From: Tepidisphaera sp.
GTDB taxonomy: Bacteria; Planctomycetota; Phycisphaerae; Phycisphaerales; UBA1924
Assembly (NCBI GenBank): GCA_016124375.1
Contig: WGNV01000001.1
Coordinates: forward strand, 186,001-250,000
Length of the DNA stretch: 64,000 nt
Direction of reading: 5' to 3'
The notes beneath the pieces are model-generated. The model saw only the letters and a list, made by a program, of their open reading frames with translations, made no database searches and was not told the origin of the DNA. The translations under genes and the position numbers were made by a program. This document shows, piece after piece, positions 35,424 to 44,384 of this stretch; the stretch's first letter is position 1; the number at the start of each line of letters is the position of its first letter.

Positions 35424-36065
35424 TCGGGGAGATCTCTCACATCACCCGCCGCGACGTTGCGTTTCGGCAACACCGACGCGCGACGAGAATCCACAGCCCT
35501 CATATTCGTGCCCACCCTCTTTCGGGTTTCCGGGACAAATCTCAACGGACGGCAACCCTACCCAGGGATTATCAGCCGAACAACCCGGGGTCTTCCTTGG
35601 CAGGGGCGTTGATCCTCTCCGGGCATGTTCCCGATCGGATACGCAAATAGAAGTCATGACTGGGGTTACCGCCGGGTGGAGCAGATCTTCGCCGCCCACT
35701 GCCGGGAGCAGTACCGGCAGAAACACGGGGCTCCGATCCGGGGCAGCGTGCCATCATTTTCGACGTATCTGGCCAAGGTGAATGCTCAGGATCGCTTCGA
35801 ACGCAGCCGGCATGTGACGCCTCGGGCGTGGCCGGAACGTGAGACGAACGACTGCGAGCACACGCAGGGCGACGGTGCCGCGTGTGACCCACGGGCCAAG
35901 CGCACGCCGGCTCAGCCGGCGGCTCCGGGTGCTGACGCGGCTCGGCCCCGAACGCCTCCCGCGCAGGGAGCCGCGGGAGCCGGATGGCACGTGGACGTGA
36001 TGGGCTAGGCCGGCTGAGAGGTGCGGCATCGCCCTCAACCTCCGCGCGGGCCACTACGATTCTGC
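35424..36065. other. Intergenic region, about 640 bp
   Basis: Apart from a doubtful ORF at 35625-36008 no gene is seen. The first 150 bp are less GC-rich than the surroundings and should hold the queA promoter. Confidence 0.4.
35625..36008 (+). CDS. Doubtful small ORF
   Basis: An open frame of 127 codons. The first 65 residues look protein-like (VEQIFAAHCREQYRQKHG, PSFSTYLAKVNAQDRFER) with GC-rich third positions; the remainder is Pro/Ala/Arg-rich and could be chance. No ribosome site and no recognised family. It may be a small DNA-binding-type peptide, a relic, or nothing. Confidence 0.25.
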   Translation: MFPIGYANRSHDWGYRRVEQIFAAHCREQYRQKHGAPIRGSVPSFSTYLAKVNAQDRFERSRHVTPRAWPERETNDCEHTQGDGAACDPRAKRTPAQPAAPGADAARPRTPPAQGAAGAGWHVDVMG

Positions 36066-36887
36066 ATGGACTCTCACAGCCGCGTCGCGTGCGTGCGATA
36101 CCTCAACACCGCGCCTCTGGTCGAAGGCCTGGACCAGCTCGAGGGCCTGACGCTGCTTCCCAAGGTGCCGGCGGACATCGCGGGCGCCGTGCTGGCGGGC
36201 GAAGCGGACATCGGGCTGGCGAGCGTGGTGGACGCCCGCGACCCGCGCCTGACGGTGCTGCCGGTGGGGATGATCGGCTGCGACGGGCCGACGCACACGG
36301 TGCGGGTTTTCTCGGCGGTGCCGCCCGAGAAGATCACCCGCCTGCACGCCGACGCCGACAGCCACACCTCGGTCATCCTGGCGCGGCTGATTCTCTCCAA
36401 GCGATTCGGCACCTCCCCGGCTGTTGTTCCACACAAGGCCGGGGCCGACGACGAGCCCGAGGCGCTGCTGCTCATCGGCGACAAGGTGGTGACCAACCCG
36501 CCGTCGGCGGCACGCTATCCGCACCAGCTTGACCTGGGCGAGCAATGGCGGGCGTGGACGGGCCTGCCCTTCGTGTACGCCGCGTGGATGTGCCGAACGG
36601 GCGAAGAGGAATCGCCCGCGATCGCGCTGGCCGCGAGCCTGCTCGACCGCCAGAGGCGGCACAATGCGACACGCCTGGAGTGGATCGTGCAGAAGCGGGC
36701 GCCGGGTGCGAGGTGGCTCGTGGATCTTGCCCGGCACTACCTGACGCAGTTGCTGCGATATGACCTGGATGAGCGTGCCCGCGCCGGGCTGACCAGGTTC
36801 TTCGAAGAAGCCGCGACGCTCTCGCTGCTGCCGGACGCCCCGCCCCGGTTCGCCCGCCCTGCCGGAAAACCGGTCATCGCGGGGTAA
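36066..36887 (+). CDS. mqnA: MqnA, chorismate dehydratase (futalosine menaquinone pathway)
   Basis: A 273-residue cytoplasmic enzyme of the periplasmic-binding-protein-like fold. MqnA removes water from chorismate as the first step of the futalosine route to menaquinone. Typical signs are VACVRYLNTAPLVEGL at the start, GEADIGLASVVDA, DSHTSVILARLIL and LLIGDKVV, plus WRAWTGLPFVYAAWM. Other mqn genes are not in this window. Start 36066 (MDSHSRV) fits the family; the longer frame from 36021 adds an unrelated basic stretch. Confidence 0.92.
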   Translation: MDSHSRVACVRYLNTAPLVEGLDQLEGLTLLPKVPADIAGAVLAGEADIGLASVVDARDPRLTVLPVGMIGCDGPTHTVRVFSAVPPEKITRLHADADSHTSVILARLILSKRFGTSPAVVPHKAGADDEPEALLLIGDKVVTNPPSAARYPHQLDLGEQWRAWTGLPFVYAAWMCRTGEEESPAIALAASLLDRQRRHNATRLEWIVQKRAPGARWLVDLARHYLTQLLRYDLDERARAGLTRFFEEAATLSLLPDAPPRFARPAGKPVIAG

Positions 36888-36918
36888 CACTCGCCGGCCC
36901 GAGGGCGAAGATAGCGGC

Positions 36919-37854
36919 GTGGGGATTCACGCGTTGTTGCTGGTCAGGGACGAGGCCGACGTCCTGCCCCAGGTGCTGTCGCACCTGCTGGAGTGGTGCG
37001 CCTCGATTCACGTCTACGACACGGGCAGCACCGACGGCACCTGGGAGATCGTGCACGACTTTGCGGGGCGCGAGCGACGGGTGCAACCCTTCCTGCGCGA
37101 AGCAATCGCCAACGACCTGAGCCTGCGGGGGCGGATGTTCGAGCGGCTGCAGTCCGGGTTCCGACGGGGCGACTGGATCATGCGCGCCGATGCCGACGAG
37201 TTCTACGTCGAGTCTCCCGAGACGTGGCTGCGCGAGCGCGTGCGCGGCTGCGAGGGCCGGGTGTGCACGCAGCAGTACGAGTTCGTCTTCACGACGCGCG
37301 ATCTGGAAGCCTGGGAGCGGGGCGAGGAGTCGGTCGCCGATCGATCCCGCCCGATCTGTTCGCGCCGGCGCCGGTTCTACGTCGAGCCCGAGGCGGAGCT
37401 GCGATTCTGCCGCTACCGGCCGGGCATGCGCTGGGGACAGGGTCACAACCTGCCCTTCAACCCCGGGCACGTGGCGCAGGAACGGATCGGGGTGCGGCAC
37501 TACCGCTGGCGCGACCCGCCGCAGATGGACGCTCGCTGCCGCCTGCGGGCCGCCTGCGCCAAGGTCACCCATCACGGCCCGCACTGGAGCATCGCCGACT
37601 GGCGGCGATGGGTCTTCGACGACGCCGACCCACGCCTGCACACCTGGACTCCCGGCACACCCCTGCCCGCCCGTCGCGGCCTTGAACACCTCGGTCCGCC
37701 CTCGCGACGCCTGGCCCAGCGCGTCATGTACGCCAGCGGCCTCCCCTCTCTGCTCGACCGATTCCGCCCCACCTGGAGCGACGGGCCGCCCCCGGCGCCC
37801 TTCCGGTTCGAGATGCCCGGCATCACGCCCACGCCCATCGACTCCGCGCTCTGA
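36919..37854 (+). CDS. Family 2-like glycosyltransferase
   Basis: A 311-residue protein of the GT-A fold. The N-terminus has LLVRDEADVLPQVLSHLLEW, then VYDTGSTDGTWEIV (nucleotide-sugar loop) and IMRADADEFYVESP, a D-x-D metal motif. The remainder includes an Arg/Trp-rich segment (HYRWRDPPQMDARCR) seen in the Glyco_tranf_2_4-like group. The start is GTG at 36919, 31 bp after mqnA. Acceptor and sugar are unknown; surface polysaccharide is a fair guess. Confidence 0.75.
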   Translation: MGIHALLLVRDEADVLPQVLSHLLEWCASIHVYDTGSTDGTWEIVHDFAGRERRVQPFLREAIANDLSLRGRMFERLQSGFRRGDWIMRADADEFYVESPETWLRERVRGCEGRVCTQQYEFVFTTRDLEAWERGEESVADRSRPICSRRRRFYVEPEAELRFCRYRPGMRWGQGHNLPFNPGHVAQERIGVRHYRWRDPPQMDARCRLRAACAKVTHHGPHWSIADWRRWVFDDADPRLHTWTPGTPLPARRGLEHLGPPSRRLAQRVMYASGLPSLLDRFRPTWSDGPPPAPFRFEMPGITPTPIDSAL

Positions 37855-37872
37855 CGGGCACTACCCTCGCCC

Positions 37873-38853
37873 ATGGCAATACTCGTCTCCGCGGCCACTC
37901 GCGTCATCTGTCAGGGCATCACCGGCGCGTTCGGCGCCAGCCACACCAAGGGGTGTTATCACTACGGCACCAAGATGGTGGGCGGGGTGACCCCCGGCAA
38001 GGGCGGCACCAAGGACGAGAACGGCCTGCCGATCTTCGACACGGTGGAAGCCGCGGTGCGGGCGACCGGCGCCGACGCGACCATGATCTTTGTGCCCCCG
38101 CCCTTTGCCGCGGACGCGGTGCTGGAAGCCGCCAGCGCGGGCATCGGGCTCATCTGCTGCATTACTGAGGGCATCGCGGTGCAGGACATGATCCGGGCCC
38201 GGGCGGTGCTGGACGAGATGAACGGCGGGGCGGAGACGCCCGCGGCCGGACGGAGATTCCGGCTCATCGGCCCCAACTGCCCGGGCGTCATCACCCCCGG
38301 CCCCAAGACCGGCGGCGGCACCGGGCCGAGCGATCCGTTCACCAACGCGGGCTGCAAGATCGGCATCATGCCCGGGTATATCCACACGCACATCAGCCAG
38401 GCCAAGCTGGGCAAGAGCGTGGGAATCGTGAGCCGCAGCGGGACGCTGACGTATGAAGCGGTGTGGCAGACCTCGGCACGGGGGCTGGCGCAGAGCACGT
38501 GCGTGGGCATCGGGGGCGATCCGGTGCGCGGGTTCAACCACATCGACTGCATCGAGATGTTCGAAGCCGACAAGGACACCGACGGCATTTTGATGATCGG
38601 CGAGATCGGCGGCACCGACGAGATCGCCGCGGCTGAGTACATCAAGAAGCACGTGAAGAAACCCGTCGCGGCGTTCATCGCAGGCCGCACCGCGCCCCCG
38701 GGCCGGCGCATGGGCCACGCGGGCGCGATCATCGGCGGGGCCGACGACACGGCGGACGCGAAGATCAAGGCGCTGGAGGCGGCGGGCGTAAGCGTGGCCC
38801 TGAGCCCGGCGGACATGGGCGCGGCCATGATGAAGGCGATGAAGCTGGGATAA
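37873..38853 (+). CDS. sucD: Succinyl-CoA synthetase alpha subunit
   Basis: A 326-residue TCA-cycle subunit that binds CoA and carries the phosphohistidine. [34 protein letters not shown] and GHAGAI with His282 are standard. Between [11 protein letters not shown] and [11 protein letters not shown] there are about 15 extra residues ([14 protein letters not shown]) relative to E. coli. The beta subunit (sucC), normally just upstream, is absent here; an unrelated glycosyltransferase ends 18 bp ahead. Confidence 0.95.
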   Translation: MAILVSAATRVICQGITGAFGASHTKGCYHYGTKMVGGVTPGKGGTKDENGLPIFDTVEAAVRATGADATMIFVPPPFAADAVLEAASAGIGLICCITEGIAVQDMIRARAVLDEMNGGAETPAAGRRFRLIGPNCPGVITPGPKTGGGTGPSDPFTNAGCKIGIMPGYIHTHISQAKLGKSVGIVSRSGTLTYEAVWQTSARGLAQSTCVGIGGDPVRGFNHIDCIEMFEADKDTDGILMIGEIGGTDEIAAAEYIKKHVKKPVAAFIAGRTAPPGRRMGHAGAIIGGADDTADAKIKALEAAGVSVALSPADMGAAMMKAMKLG

Positions 38854-38874
38854 GGCGAGTCGGCACGAGAGGAC

Positions 38875-38905
38875 TTGATGCCTGGATGCCGCGTGGCTCG
38901 ATGCC
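38875..38905. repeat. Short octamer array between convergent genes
   Basis: Units TTGATGCC, TGGATGCC, a degenerate seven-base unit, and TCGATGCC lie in line between the stops of sucD and the Fic gene. Confidence 0.5.
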
Positions 38906-38930
38906 TTCTTGAGCATCGACCCGCTGGCGG

Positions 38931-40121
38931 CTATTCCTCGCCATCGCCCCGGATGGCGTCGAGGACGCCTTGGGCGATGTAGAGCTTGGCGTACTTGGCG
39001 TCGTCGAGGGGTGCGAGAATCTCCAACTTCACGAGATCTGCGATGTGACGCTGAGCCGCGGTGTAACTCACGCCCATGGCGTCAGCTGCCTGCTGCGTGC
39101 TGATCACTCGGCGCTCAAAGATATGGTCGACAAGCCTGCGCACGACCGAGCTCTTGCGTCTGCCGGTGATCTTTCCGCAATAGGCGATGTACAACTGCTC
39201 AACGCGTTCGGCCCGGGCCAAGTCGGCCTGAGCCTGCTCACCGATCGCGGCACAGAAGAATCGAGTCCAGTCTTCCCACGCGTTCTTCGTGCTTACCTCC
39301 AAAAGGCGGTCGTAGTACTCGCCTCGATGAGCCTGCACCCATTCGCTGAGGTTGCACACGGGATATCGCAGTTCCTCGTCCTTGACCGGGGCGAGGTTCA
39401 CGAGCGCTCGCCCCAGACGCCCATTCCCGTCGTTGAATGGGTGAATCGTCTCGAACTGATAGTGAGCAAACGCGAGTTCGACCAGGTACGGAAACCGCCG
39501 CTCCGACCGTTGAGCGTTGACGTTCTTCTCCCAGTCACCCATGAGGGCCGGAACACGATCGGCGGGCGGCGGCACAAAGCGTGACCCTGCAAATCCACGG
39601 ATGTGATCGCCGATATAGACCGGGCGATCCCGCCACTCGCCGGGTCGCAGCTTGGGATCTCGAATGAGGACTTGGTGCAGCTCGAACAGAAGGCGGGAGC
39701 AGATGGGAAGACGAGACTCCAAGCCGCGCTCGATCATCAAGTAGTTGCGAGCCGCCTCGCGCGCATCATCAGGTACCCGATCGGCATCTGCCCGCGCCAG
39801 TTCAATTTCGCGCAGAGAAGCCACTGTGTTCTCGATCCGCGAAGAAGCCTGAGCCTCACGCGCTCGCATCGCAGTGAGAAGGATCATTTTACTGGGAAGC
39901 GAACCTACCTTCGCATCCAGCCGCTCTAAAAGCACACGAGTTCGCTCCAACTGATCGAAGAGTCGACCGCGAAGGATCACCGGATCAAGATCCGGCGGCA
40001 ACGGATGCGGAACAAAGGCGTGTCCTCGAATGATTCGGGACGTACCCCCAACCACAATCTGCCGAAACTCGGTCTCAACCAGCGTTCCTGGAGCATCAGG
40101 CTGAAACGATGCGGGATCCAT
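38931..40121 (-). CDS. Fic-domain AMPylase-type protein, class II
   Basis: A 396-residue protein. The Fic core motif HPFNDGNGRLGR is at 227-238 with catalytic His227, predicting transfer of AMP (or another nucleotide part) to a target hydroxyl. The inhibitory helix SSRIEN at 93-98 lies N-terminal to the core, which makes it class II, self-inhibited. An N-terminal Fic_N region and a C-terminal winged-helix part (VISTQQAADAMGVSYTAAQRHI, about 335-360) complete the common Fic-HTH layout. No antitoxin is next to it, as expected for class II. Upstream is an AT-rich island. Confidence 0.93.
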   Translation of the reverse strand: MDPASFQPDAPGTLVETEFRQIVVGGTSRIIRGHAFVPHPLPPDLDPVILRGRLFDQLERTRVLLERLDAKVGSLPSKMILLTAMRAREAQASSRIENTVASLREIELARADADRVPDDAREAARNYLMIERGLESRLPICSRLLFELHQVLIRDPKLRPGEWRDRPVYIGDHIRGFAGSRFVPPPADRVPALMGDWEKNVNAQRSERRFPYLVELAFAHYQFETIHPFNDGNGRLGRALVNLAPVKDEELRYPVCNLSEWVQAHRGEYYDRLLEVSTKNAWEDWTRFFCAAIGEQAQADLARAERVEQLYIAYCGKITGRRKSSVVRRLVDHIFERRVISTQQAADAMGVSYTAAQRHIADLVKLEILAPLDDAKYAKLYIAQGVLDAIRGDGEE

Positions 40122-40382
40122 GGTGCGCCATTATCAGCCACCGGATCATGAATTTCAACTTTAATCCTTTAAACGAAAAATTGAAGGCTGAAAATACTCG
40201 AAAGGTTGAAATCTTGGCCGAAGAATCACCGCTTTCCGCCGAAAACGAAAAATCCAAATTTGCCACTCTTCAAAAGTGGAAATCCCCATAACCAACTCCA
40301 ACTTTCGCAGCGTAAACAGAAATTCCCATCTTGCGGCCCCCAAAAAAAGACCAAAATCGTAGGGCGTTTGGGAAAGTACCAC
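40122..40382. other. AT-rich island between the Fic gene and dinB
   Basis: About 240 bp with far more A/T than the genome around it, including many AAAA and GAAA runs. A 60-codon ORF on the plus strand (40109-40291) and a 73-codon ORF on the minus strand run through it; neither resembles a known protein. It holds the Fic promoter region and the 3' end of the dinB transcript. Confidence 0.5.
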
Positions 40383-41576
40383 CTAAGCCTCAGTTCGCTT
40401 TGCAATCGCCCCCGCCCGCGTGATCGAACCTTTCCCAAACTTCGCCGCGATCGCGTCGGCCGCGGCATCCACTTTGTTCGGTTTCTGGTCACTACCGAAC
40501 AGTTCCATCTGTCCAGTCGCCGTCAGGTCGTGCAGGGCCACGCCGATGAGCCGCAGGGGCCCGGGGTGGGCCGCCAGCCAGGCGGTCAGCACCCCCTCGG
40601 CCGCGGCCCACACGGCGCCGGTTTCGTCGGTCGGGGCGTCGAGCATCGTCGAACGGCTGAAGGTGCGAAAGTCGGGGGTGCGGAGTTTCAGCGTCACGCC
40701 GCGGCACTTGAGCCCGGCCGCCCGCAGCCGCCGCGTGGTTTCCTCCACTTGCCCCAGCACCGTGGCCCGCAGCACCTCGGGAGCCGCCACGTCTTCGCCG
40801 AAGGTCCGCTCCTTGCCGATGCTCTTGGCCTCGTCGCGTTCGCGCACCGGGCGATCGTCTTGGCCCACGCATTGCCGGCGCCAACCGAGCGCGTGCTCGC
40901 CCATTTCGCGGGTTACCTGGGCGTCGTCGCGAGCGTCGAGCCAGGCGCGGAGGTCGGCCACGGTTCGCAGGCCGCGCTGGGCCAGGCTGGCCGCGGCCTT
41001 CGGCCCCACGCCCATCAGCACCGTCACCGGCATCGTCGCCAGCCTTTGCGGCGCGTCGGCTTCGCGCAGTTCGCCCAGGCCGTCGGGCTTGTAGAGATCA
41101 CTGGCGAGCTTGGCGAGGAACTTGTTTTCCGACACGCCCACGGTGCAGTTGAGGTGCAGTTCGCGTTTGACGGCGATTTTGATCGCCTGCCCCAGGGCCA
41201 GGCCGCTGGCGTGGGCGTGCATCACGCCGGTCGCATCAATGAACGCCTCGTCGATCGAGACCATCTGGATGTCGGGGGTGAAGGTGTGCAGGATGGCCCG
41301 GAGTTGGCGCGACACCTGGGCGTAGACATCGAAGCGCCCACGCACGAAGATGCCCTGCGGGCATAGCCGCCGTGCCTGCATGCCGGGCATCGCGGCCCGC
41401 ACGCCAAACTTTCGCGCCTCGTAACTCGCGGCGGTGACGACGCCCCGCTGGTGCTCGCCCCCCCAGCCGCCCCCGACGATGACGGGCTTGCCGCGAAGCT
41501 CGGGGTTGTCGCGCTGCTCCACCGACGCGAAGAAGGCGTCCATGTCGACGTGGAGGATGGTGCGGGGGAGGGGCAC
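40383..41576 (-). CDS. dinB: DNA polymerase IV (Y-family)
   Basis: A 397-residue error-prone translesion polymerase. HVDMDAFFASVEQ near residue 9 and VSIDEAFIDAT are the two catalytic acidic motifs; the little finger domain follows. GVGPKAAASLAQRGLRTVADL is the helix-hairpin-helix part. The usual C-terminal beta-clamp peptide is not obvious; the C-terminus is LFGSDQKPNKVDAAADAI. Start is GTG at 41576. An octamer array and then the feo-associated gene lie upstream. No LexA box could be identified. Confidence 0.93.
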   Translation of the reverse strand: MPLPRTILHVDMDAFFASVEQRDNPELRGKPVIVGGGWGGEHQRGVVTAASYEARKFGVRAAMPGMQARRLCPQGIFVRGRFDVYAQVSRQLRAILHTFTPDIQMVSIDEAFIDATGVMHAHASGLALGQAIKIAVKRELHLNCTVGVSENKFLAKLASDLYKPDGLGELREADAPQRLATMPVTVLMGVGPKAAASLAQRGLRTVADLRAWLDARDDAQVTREMGEHALGWRRQCVGQDDRPVRERDEAKSIGKERTFGEDVAAPEVLRATVLGQVEETTRRLRAAGLKCRGVTLKLRTPDFRTFSRSTMLDAPTDETGAVWAAAEGVLTAWLAAHPGPLRLIGVALHDLTATGQMELFGSDQKPNKVDAAADAIAAKFGKGSITRAGAIAKRTEA

Positions 41577-41578
41577 AA

Positions 41579-41612
41579 ATTGCTAAAGGGCTAAATTGCC
41601 AAATGGCCAAAT
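41579..41612. repeat. Degenerate octamer array upstream of dinB
   Basis: Four 8-bp units in line: ATTGCTAA, AGGGCTAA, ATTGCCAA, ATGGCCAA, then ATTC. They lie directly ahead of the dinB start codon. Confidence 0.65.
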
Positions 41613-41648
41613 TCGAGCCTTCGCCATCGGGGGCATTGGAAGAACATG

Positions 41649-41834
41649 TTAGCGGGAGCCACCCCGTGGCTTCTTGCTCATGCTCTTGCCCTCGATCGTC
41701 AGCGAGGCCGCGTGCCCTTTCTTGCGGCGTTTCCACACCCGCTCGGGGATCGCCCCGCGAACCAGATACAGCAACGCCCCTGCCGCGATGACGGTCACCA
41801 CCCAGAACTGCCAATCGGCGAGGTCGTGGCTCAT
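41649..41834 (-). CDS. Small single-TM protein at the end of the feo operon
   Basis: A 61-residue protein with one TM helix (about 9-27, WQFWVVTVIAAGALLYLVR) and a basic tail (VWKRRKKGHAASLT). It corresponds in place and shape to the small FeoB-associated membrane proteins (FeoC-position genes) but lacks the Cys-rich tail of that family. It overlaps feoB by 4 bp (ATGA), so it is co-translated. Start 41834 is given by that overlap. Confidence 0.6.
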   Translation of the reverse strand: MSHDLADWQFWVVTVIAAGALLYLVRGAIPERVWKRRKKGHAASLTIEGKSMSKKPRGGSR

Positions 41835-43921
41835 GCGTGCCCGCCCGCCAGGAAAAACGCCAAAGCGCCGCCAACGTATGCCAAGCCGCACATCCACGCC
41901 AGTTGGATGGCGGCCCACTTCACGCCCCCCGCCTCGCGGGCCGTCACCGCCAGCGTGGGCAGGCACTGCATCGCCAGCACGTAGTAGACCAGCAGCGACC
42001 ACGAAGCCGCTGGCGTGAAAATCAGCGTGCGTCCGTCGTCGCGTGTGCCGGCGCCGATGCGGGCGAGCACGTCCTTGCCCTCGTGCTCTTCGCTGCCGGT
42101 GACCATGACGGCCATGGTGGAGACGAACACTTCACGGGCGGCGAAACTGGTGACGACGCCGACGGTGAGGCGCCAGTCATACCCCAGGGGCTCGAAGACG
42201 GGCTGAATCGTCCGGCCGATTCGCCCCGCGAAGGAGTTGCGCAGAGCCTCGGTTTTCTCGAGTTTTTTGGCTTGGGCGAGCAGATCGTCGGGGGTGGGCG
42301 GAGCGTCGCTCACGCTGACGTTCTCCCCGACGCCGGACCTTTGGGCTTCCAAAGGTCCGGGTGTTTCGTGCGCGGGCGACGCTGTGACCGTGCTCGACCC
42401 GGGCATTCGAGGACTCATGTCCGGCGTCTGGTTCGAGGCGCTTGCTGCGTGCACTATGGCGCTTGCTTGCTCGCGCAAGCGCGTCGCTTCCGCCGGGGGC
42501 TGCGTCGTCGGGAAGGCCTGCAGCCACCACAGCACGATGCAGATGGCCAGGATGTTGGTGCCTGCGTTCTTGAGGAAGATCAAGCCGCGGTCGTAGGTGG
42601 TCAGAAACGCGGTACGGAAGCTCGGGCGTTTGTAGCCCGGCAGCTCCATCGCCATGGGTCGCTGGGGCCCGCGCAGCAGTGTGCGCCGGGCGACGACGGC
42701 GCTCAGCAACGCCGCCACGATGCCGAGCGCATAGCACCCCACGAACGCCAGCGCCTGCTTGGCGGCTGACTCCGGAAACAGCAGGCCCGTGAGCAGCACG
42801 TACACCGGGATGCGCGCCGAGCAACTCATGAACGGCGCGACGAGGATGGCCGCGAGCCGCTCACGGCGGTCGGGGATCCCCCGCGTCGCCATGATCCCCG
42901 GGATCGCGCACGCGTGGCTCGACAGCAGCGGCACAAACGCGTGCCCGCTCAGCCCGAAGGGTTGCAGCCACCGATTGATCACAAACGCGCCGCGGGCCAG
43001 GTAGCCCGTGTCCTCCAGCAGCGAGATCAGGAAAAACAACAGGCAAATCTGCGGCAAGAACACCAGCGTCGACCCGATGCCCGCCACCACGCCGTGCGCC
43101 ACAAACTCGCGGATCGCCCCCTCGGGCATTCGCGCCATCACCAAGTCGGACACGCTGGCCGTCCAGCCCGAGATCAGGTCCATCGGCACCTTCGCGAAAC
43201 TAAAGATGCTCCAGAAGAGCGCGAACATGGCGATCGCAAAACACACCACGCCCGCAACGGGGTGAGTAAACACCCGGTCAAGCCGATCGGTGATGTCCGG
43301 CCCGCGCCGCGCGCCCGGCGACGAACGCATCACGCCAGCCGCCACCTCGTCGGCCCATTGCTCCAGGCCGTCCTGCGTGCCCGGCGGCGTCACGTTCGGC
43401 ACGCGGGCCGCCTGCATCGCCAGCGCCAGTTGCCCCAGCCCGTCACCTTTTCGCGCGCTGGCAGGGATCACCTCGCACCCCAGCCGCTCGCGCAGCAACG
43501 CGTAGTCAGTCGTCAGGCCCTGCTTCTTCGCAAGGTCCGCCATGTTGAGAACCACCACCACCGGCAGACGGCGTCGCAGCGCCTCGCCCACCAGCAGCAG
43601 GTTGCGGTGCAGCGCGCACGAGTCGGCGACGACGCACAGCACATCCGGAGCCGCGGCCTTGTCGCCCGGCGGCGCCAAATCTCCCGCCAAAACCCGCCGA
43701 CAAATCTCCGATTCGCTCTGTTGCAGCTCCAGCGAGTACACGCCCGGCAAATCGACGATCTGCACGCCCGACTCGCCCAGCTTGAGGAACCCGACGCGGG
43801 CTTCCTGCGTGGTGCCGGGAAAGTTGCTGGTCTTGTGGCGAAGCCCGCACAGCCGGTTGAAGAGCGTGGTCTTGCCGGTGTTGGGGTTGCCGAGCAGCGC
43901 GACGCGCAGCGGGCCAGTCAT
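41831..43921 (-). CDS. feoB: FeoB, ferrous iron transporter
   Basis: A 696-residue inner-membrane Fe(II) transporter with an N-terminal G-protein domain: GNPNTGKTTLFN (G1), VDLPGVYSL (G3), LNMAD (G4). The membrane part has the gate motifs LLSSHACAIPGIMATR and APFMSCSARIPVYVLL with conserved Cys, and AAREVFVSTMAV. Between two TM segments (about residues 480-550) lies a Pro/Ser/Thr-rich loop that contains a 12-bp DNA palindrome (42333-42360). It overlaps feoA and the small gene behind it by 4 bp each. Confidence 0.95.
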   Translation of the reverse strand: MTGPLRVALLGNPNTGKTTLFNRLCGLRHKTSNFPGTTQEARVGFLKLGESGVQIVDLPGVYSLELQQSESEICRRVLAGDLAPPGDKAAAPDVLCVVADSCALHRNLLLVGEALRRRLPVVVVLNMADLAKKQGLTTDYALLRERLGCEVIPASARKGDGLGQLALAMQAARVPNVTPPGTQDGLEQWADEVAAGVMRSSPGARRGPDITDRLDRVFTHPVAGVVCFAIAMFALFWSIFSFAKVPMDLISGWTASVSDLVMARMPEGAIREFVAHGVVAGIGSTLVFLPQICLLFFLISLLEDTGYLARGAFVINRWLQPFGLSGHAFVPLLSSHACAIPGIMATRGIPDRRERLAAILVAPFMSCSARIPVYVLLTGLLFPESAAKQALAFVGCYALGIVAALLSAVVARRTLLRGPQRPMAMELPGYKRPSFRTAFLTTYDRGLIFLKNAGTNILAICIVLWWLQAFPTTQPPAEATRLREQASAIVHAASASNQTPDMSPRMPGSSTVTASPAHETPGPLEAQRSGVGENVSVSDAPPTPDDLLAQAKKLEKTEALRNSFAGRIGRTIQPVFEPLGYDWRLTVGVVTSFAAREVFVSTMAVMVTGSEEHEGKDVLARIGAGTRDDGRTLIFTPAASWSLLVYYVLAMQCLPTLAVTAREAGGVKWAAIQLAWMCGLAYVGGALAFFLAGGHA
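42333..42431. repeat. AGGTCCGG palindromic element inside feoB
   Basis: A perfect 12-bp inverted repeat CCGGACCTTTGG / CCAAAGGTCCGG with loop GCTT (42333-42360), followed by AAGGTCCGGGTG overlap and, at 42420-42431, TCCGGCGTCTGG. All three pieces also occur in the intergenic element at 49506-49565. Here they are read in frame as part of the FeoB loop. Confidence 0.7.
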
Positions 43922-44286
43922 TTGGTCGCCTCGGAGCCGCCCGCCCCCGCGATCGCGGCTTCATCGATCGGCGTCACCATCACGCGCTCCGCCAGCAGCC
44001 TCGCCAGCCCGATGCGACATCGACAGTCCGCCCGCTCGCACTGCGTGCCCTGGCCCGCCGAGCCCGGATACACCTCGACGACGCACGGCTCGCCGCTGCG
44101 ACAAAGCCGGAGCGTGGCCGCGGGGCGCAGGCCCATCGCCCGCAGCATTGACGCGTCCAGCGGGTCAAGGCACGTTTCGCACACGCGGGCGAGCGCACCC
44201 GGGGCCAAGCTCGTCAGCGGCACACCGTTGGCGTGCCCGGTGCAGCCCGGCTTGCCACAGCGTCTGGTTGCGATCGGTTCGGTCAT
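43918..44286 (-). CDS. feoA: FeoA-domain protein, Cys-rich
   Basis: A 122-residue protein with the FeoA SH3-like fold (LTSLAPGALARV, DASMLRAMGLRPAATLRL, RIGLARLLAERVMVTPI), thought to assist FeoB. It is longer than the usual 75-85 residues and has nine cysteines (10, 15, 36, 39, 62, 68, 83, 88, 90), including CGKPGC, CETC and CERADCRC clusters absent from typical FeoA. These may bind iron or a cluster, or sense redox. ATGA overlap with feoB. An imperfect palindrome at 44359 may be its operator. Confidence 0.85.
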   Translation of the reverse strand: MTEPIATRRCGKPGCTGHANGVPLTSLAPGALARVCETCLDPLDASMLRAMGLRPAATLRLCRSGEPCVVEVYPGSAGQGTQCERADCRCRIGLARLLAERVMVTPIDEAAIAGAGGSEATK

Positions 44287-44358
44287 AGTCCCCGCAAGGC
44301 CAAAGGCCGCACCGAACGCCGAACGTGGCGCCGATGGCGGCTGCTCAAGCCTAGGTCA

Positions 44359-44377
44359 GTTGAGATTGAGTCGCAAC
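44359..44377. promoter_or_regulatory. Candidate operator ahead of feoA
   Basis: Inverted repeat GTTGAGA, five bases, TCGCAAC (one mismatch) in the 98-bp gap between serA-like stop and feoA start. A Fur- or DtxR-type site is possible by position. Confidence 0.3.
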
Positions 44378-44384
44378 TGATGCC

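Noticed and set aside
40109-40291. A 60-codon ORF in the AT-rich island as an antitoxin to the Fic gene
   Set aside because: It overlaps the start of the Fic gene on the other strand, has no ribosome site, and class II Fic proteins carry the inhibitory helix themselves.
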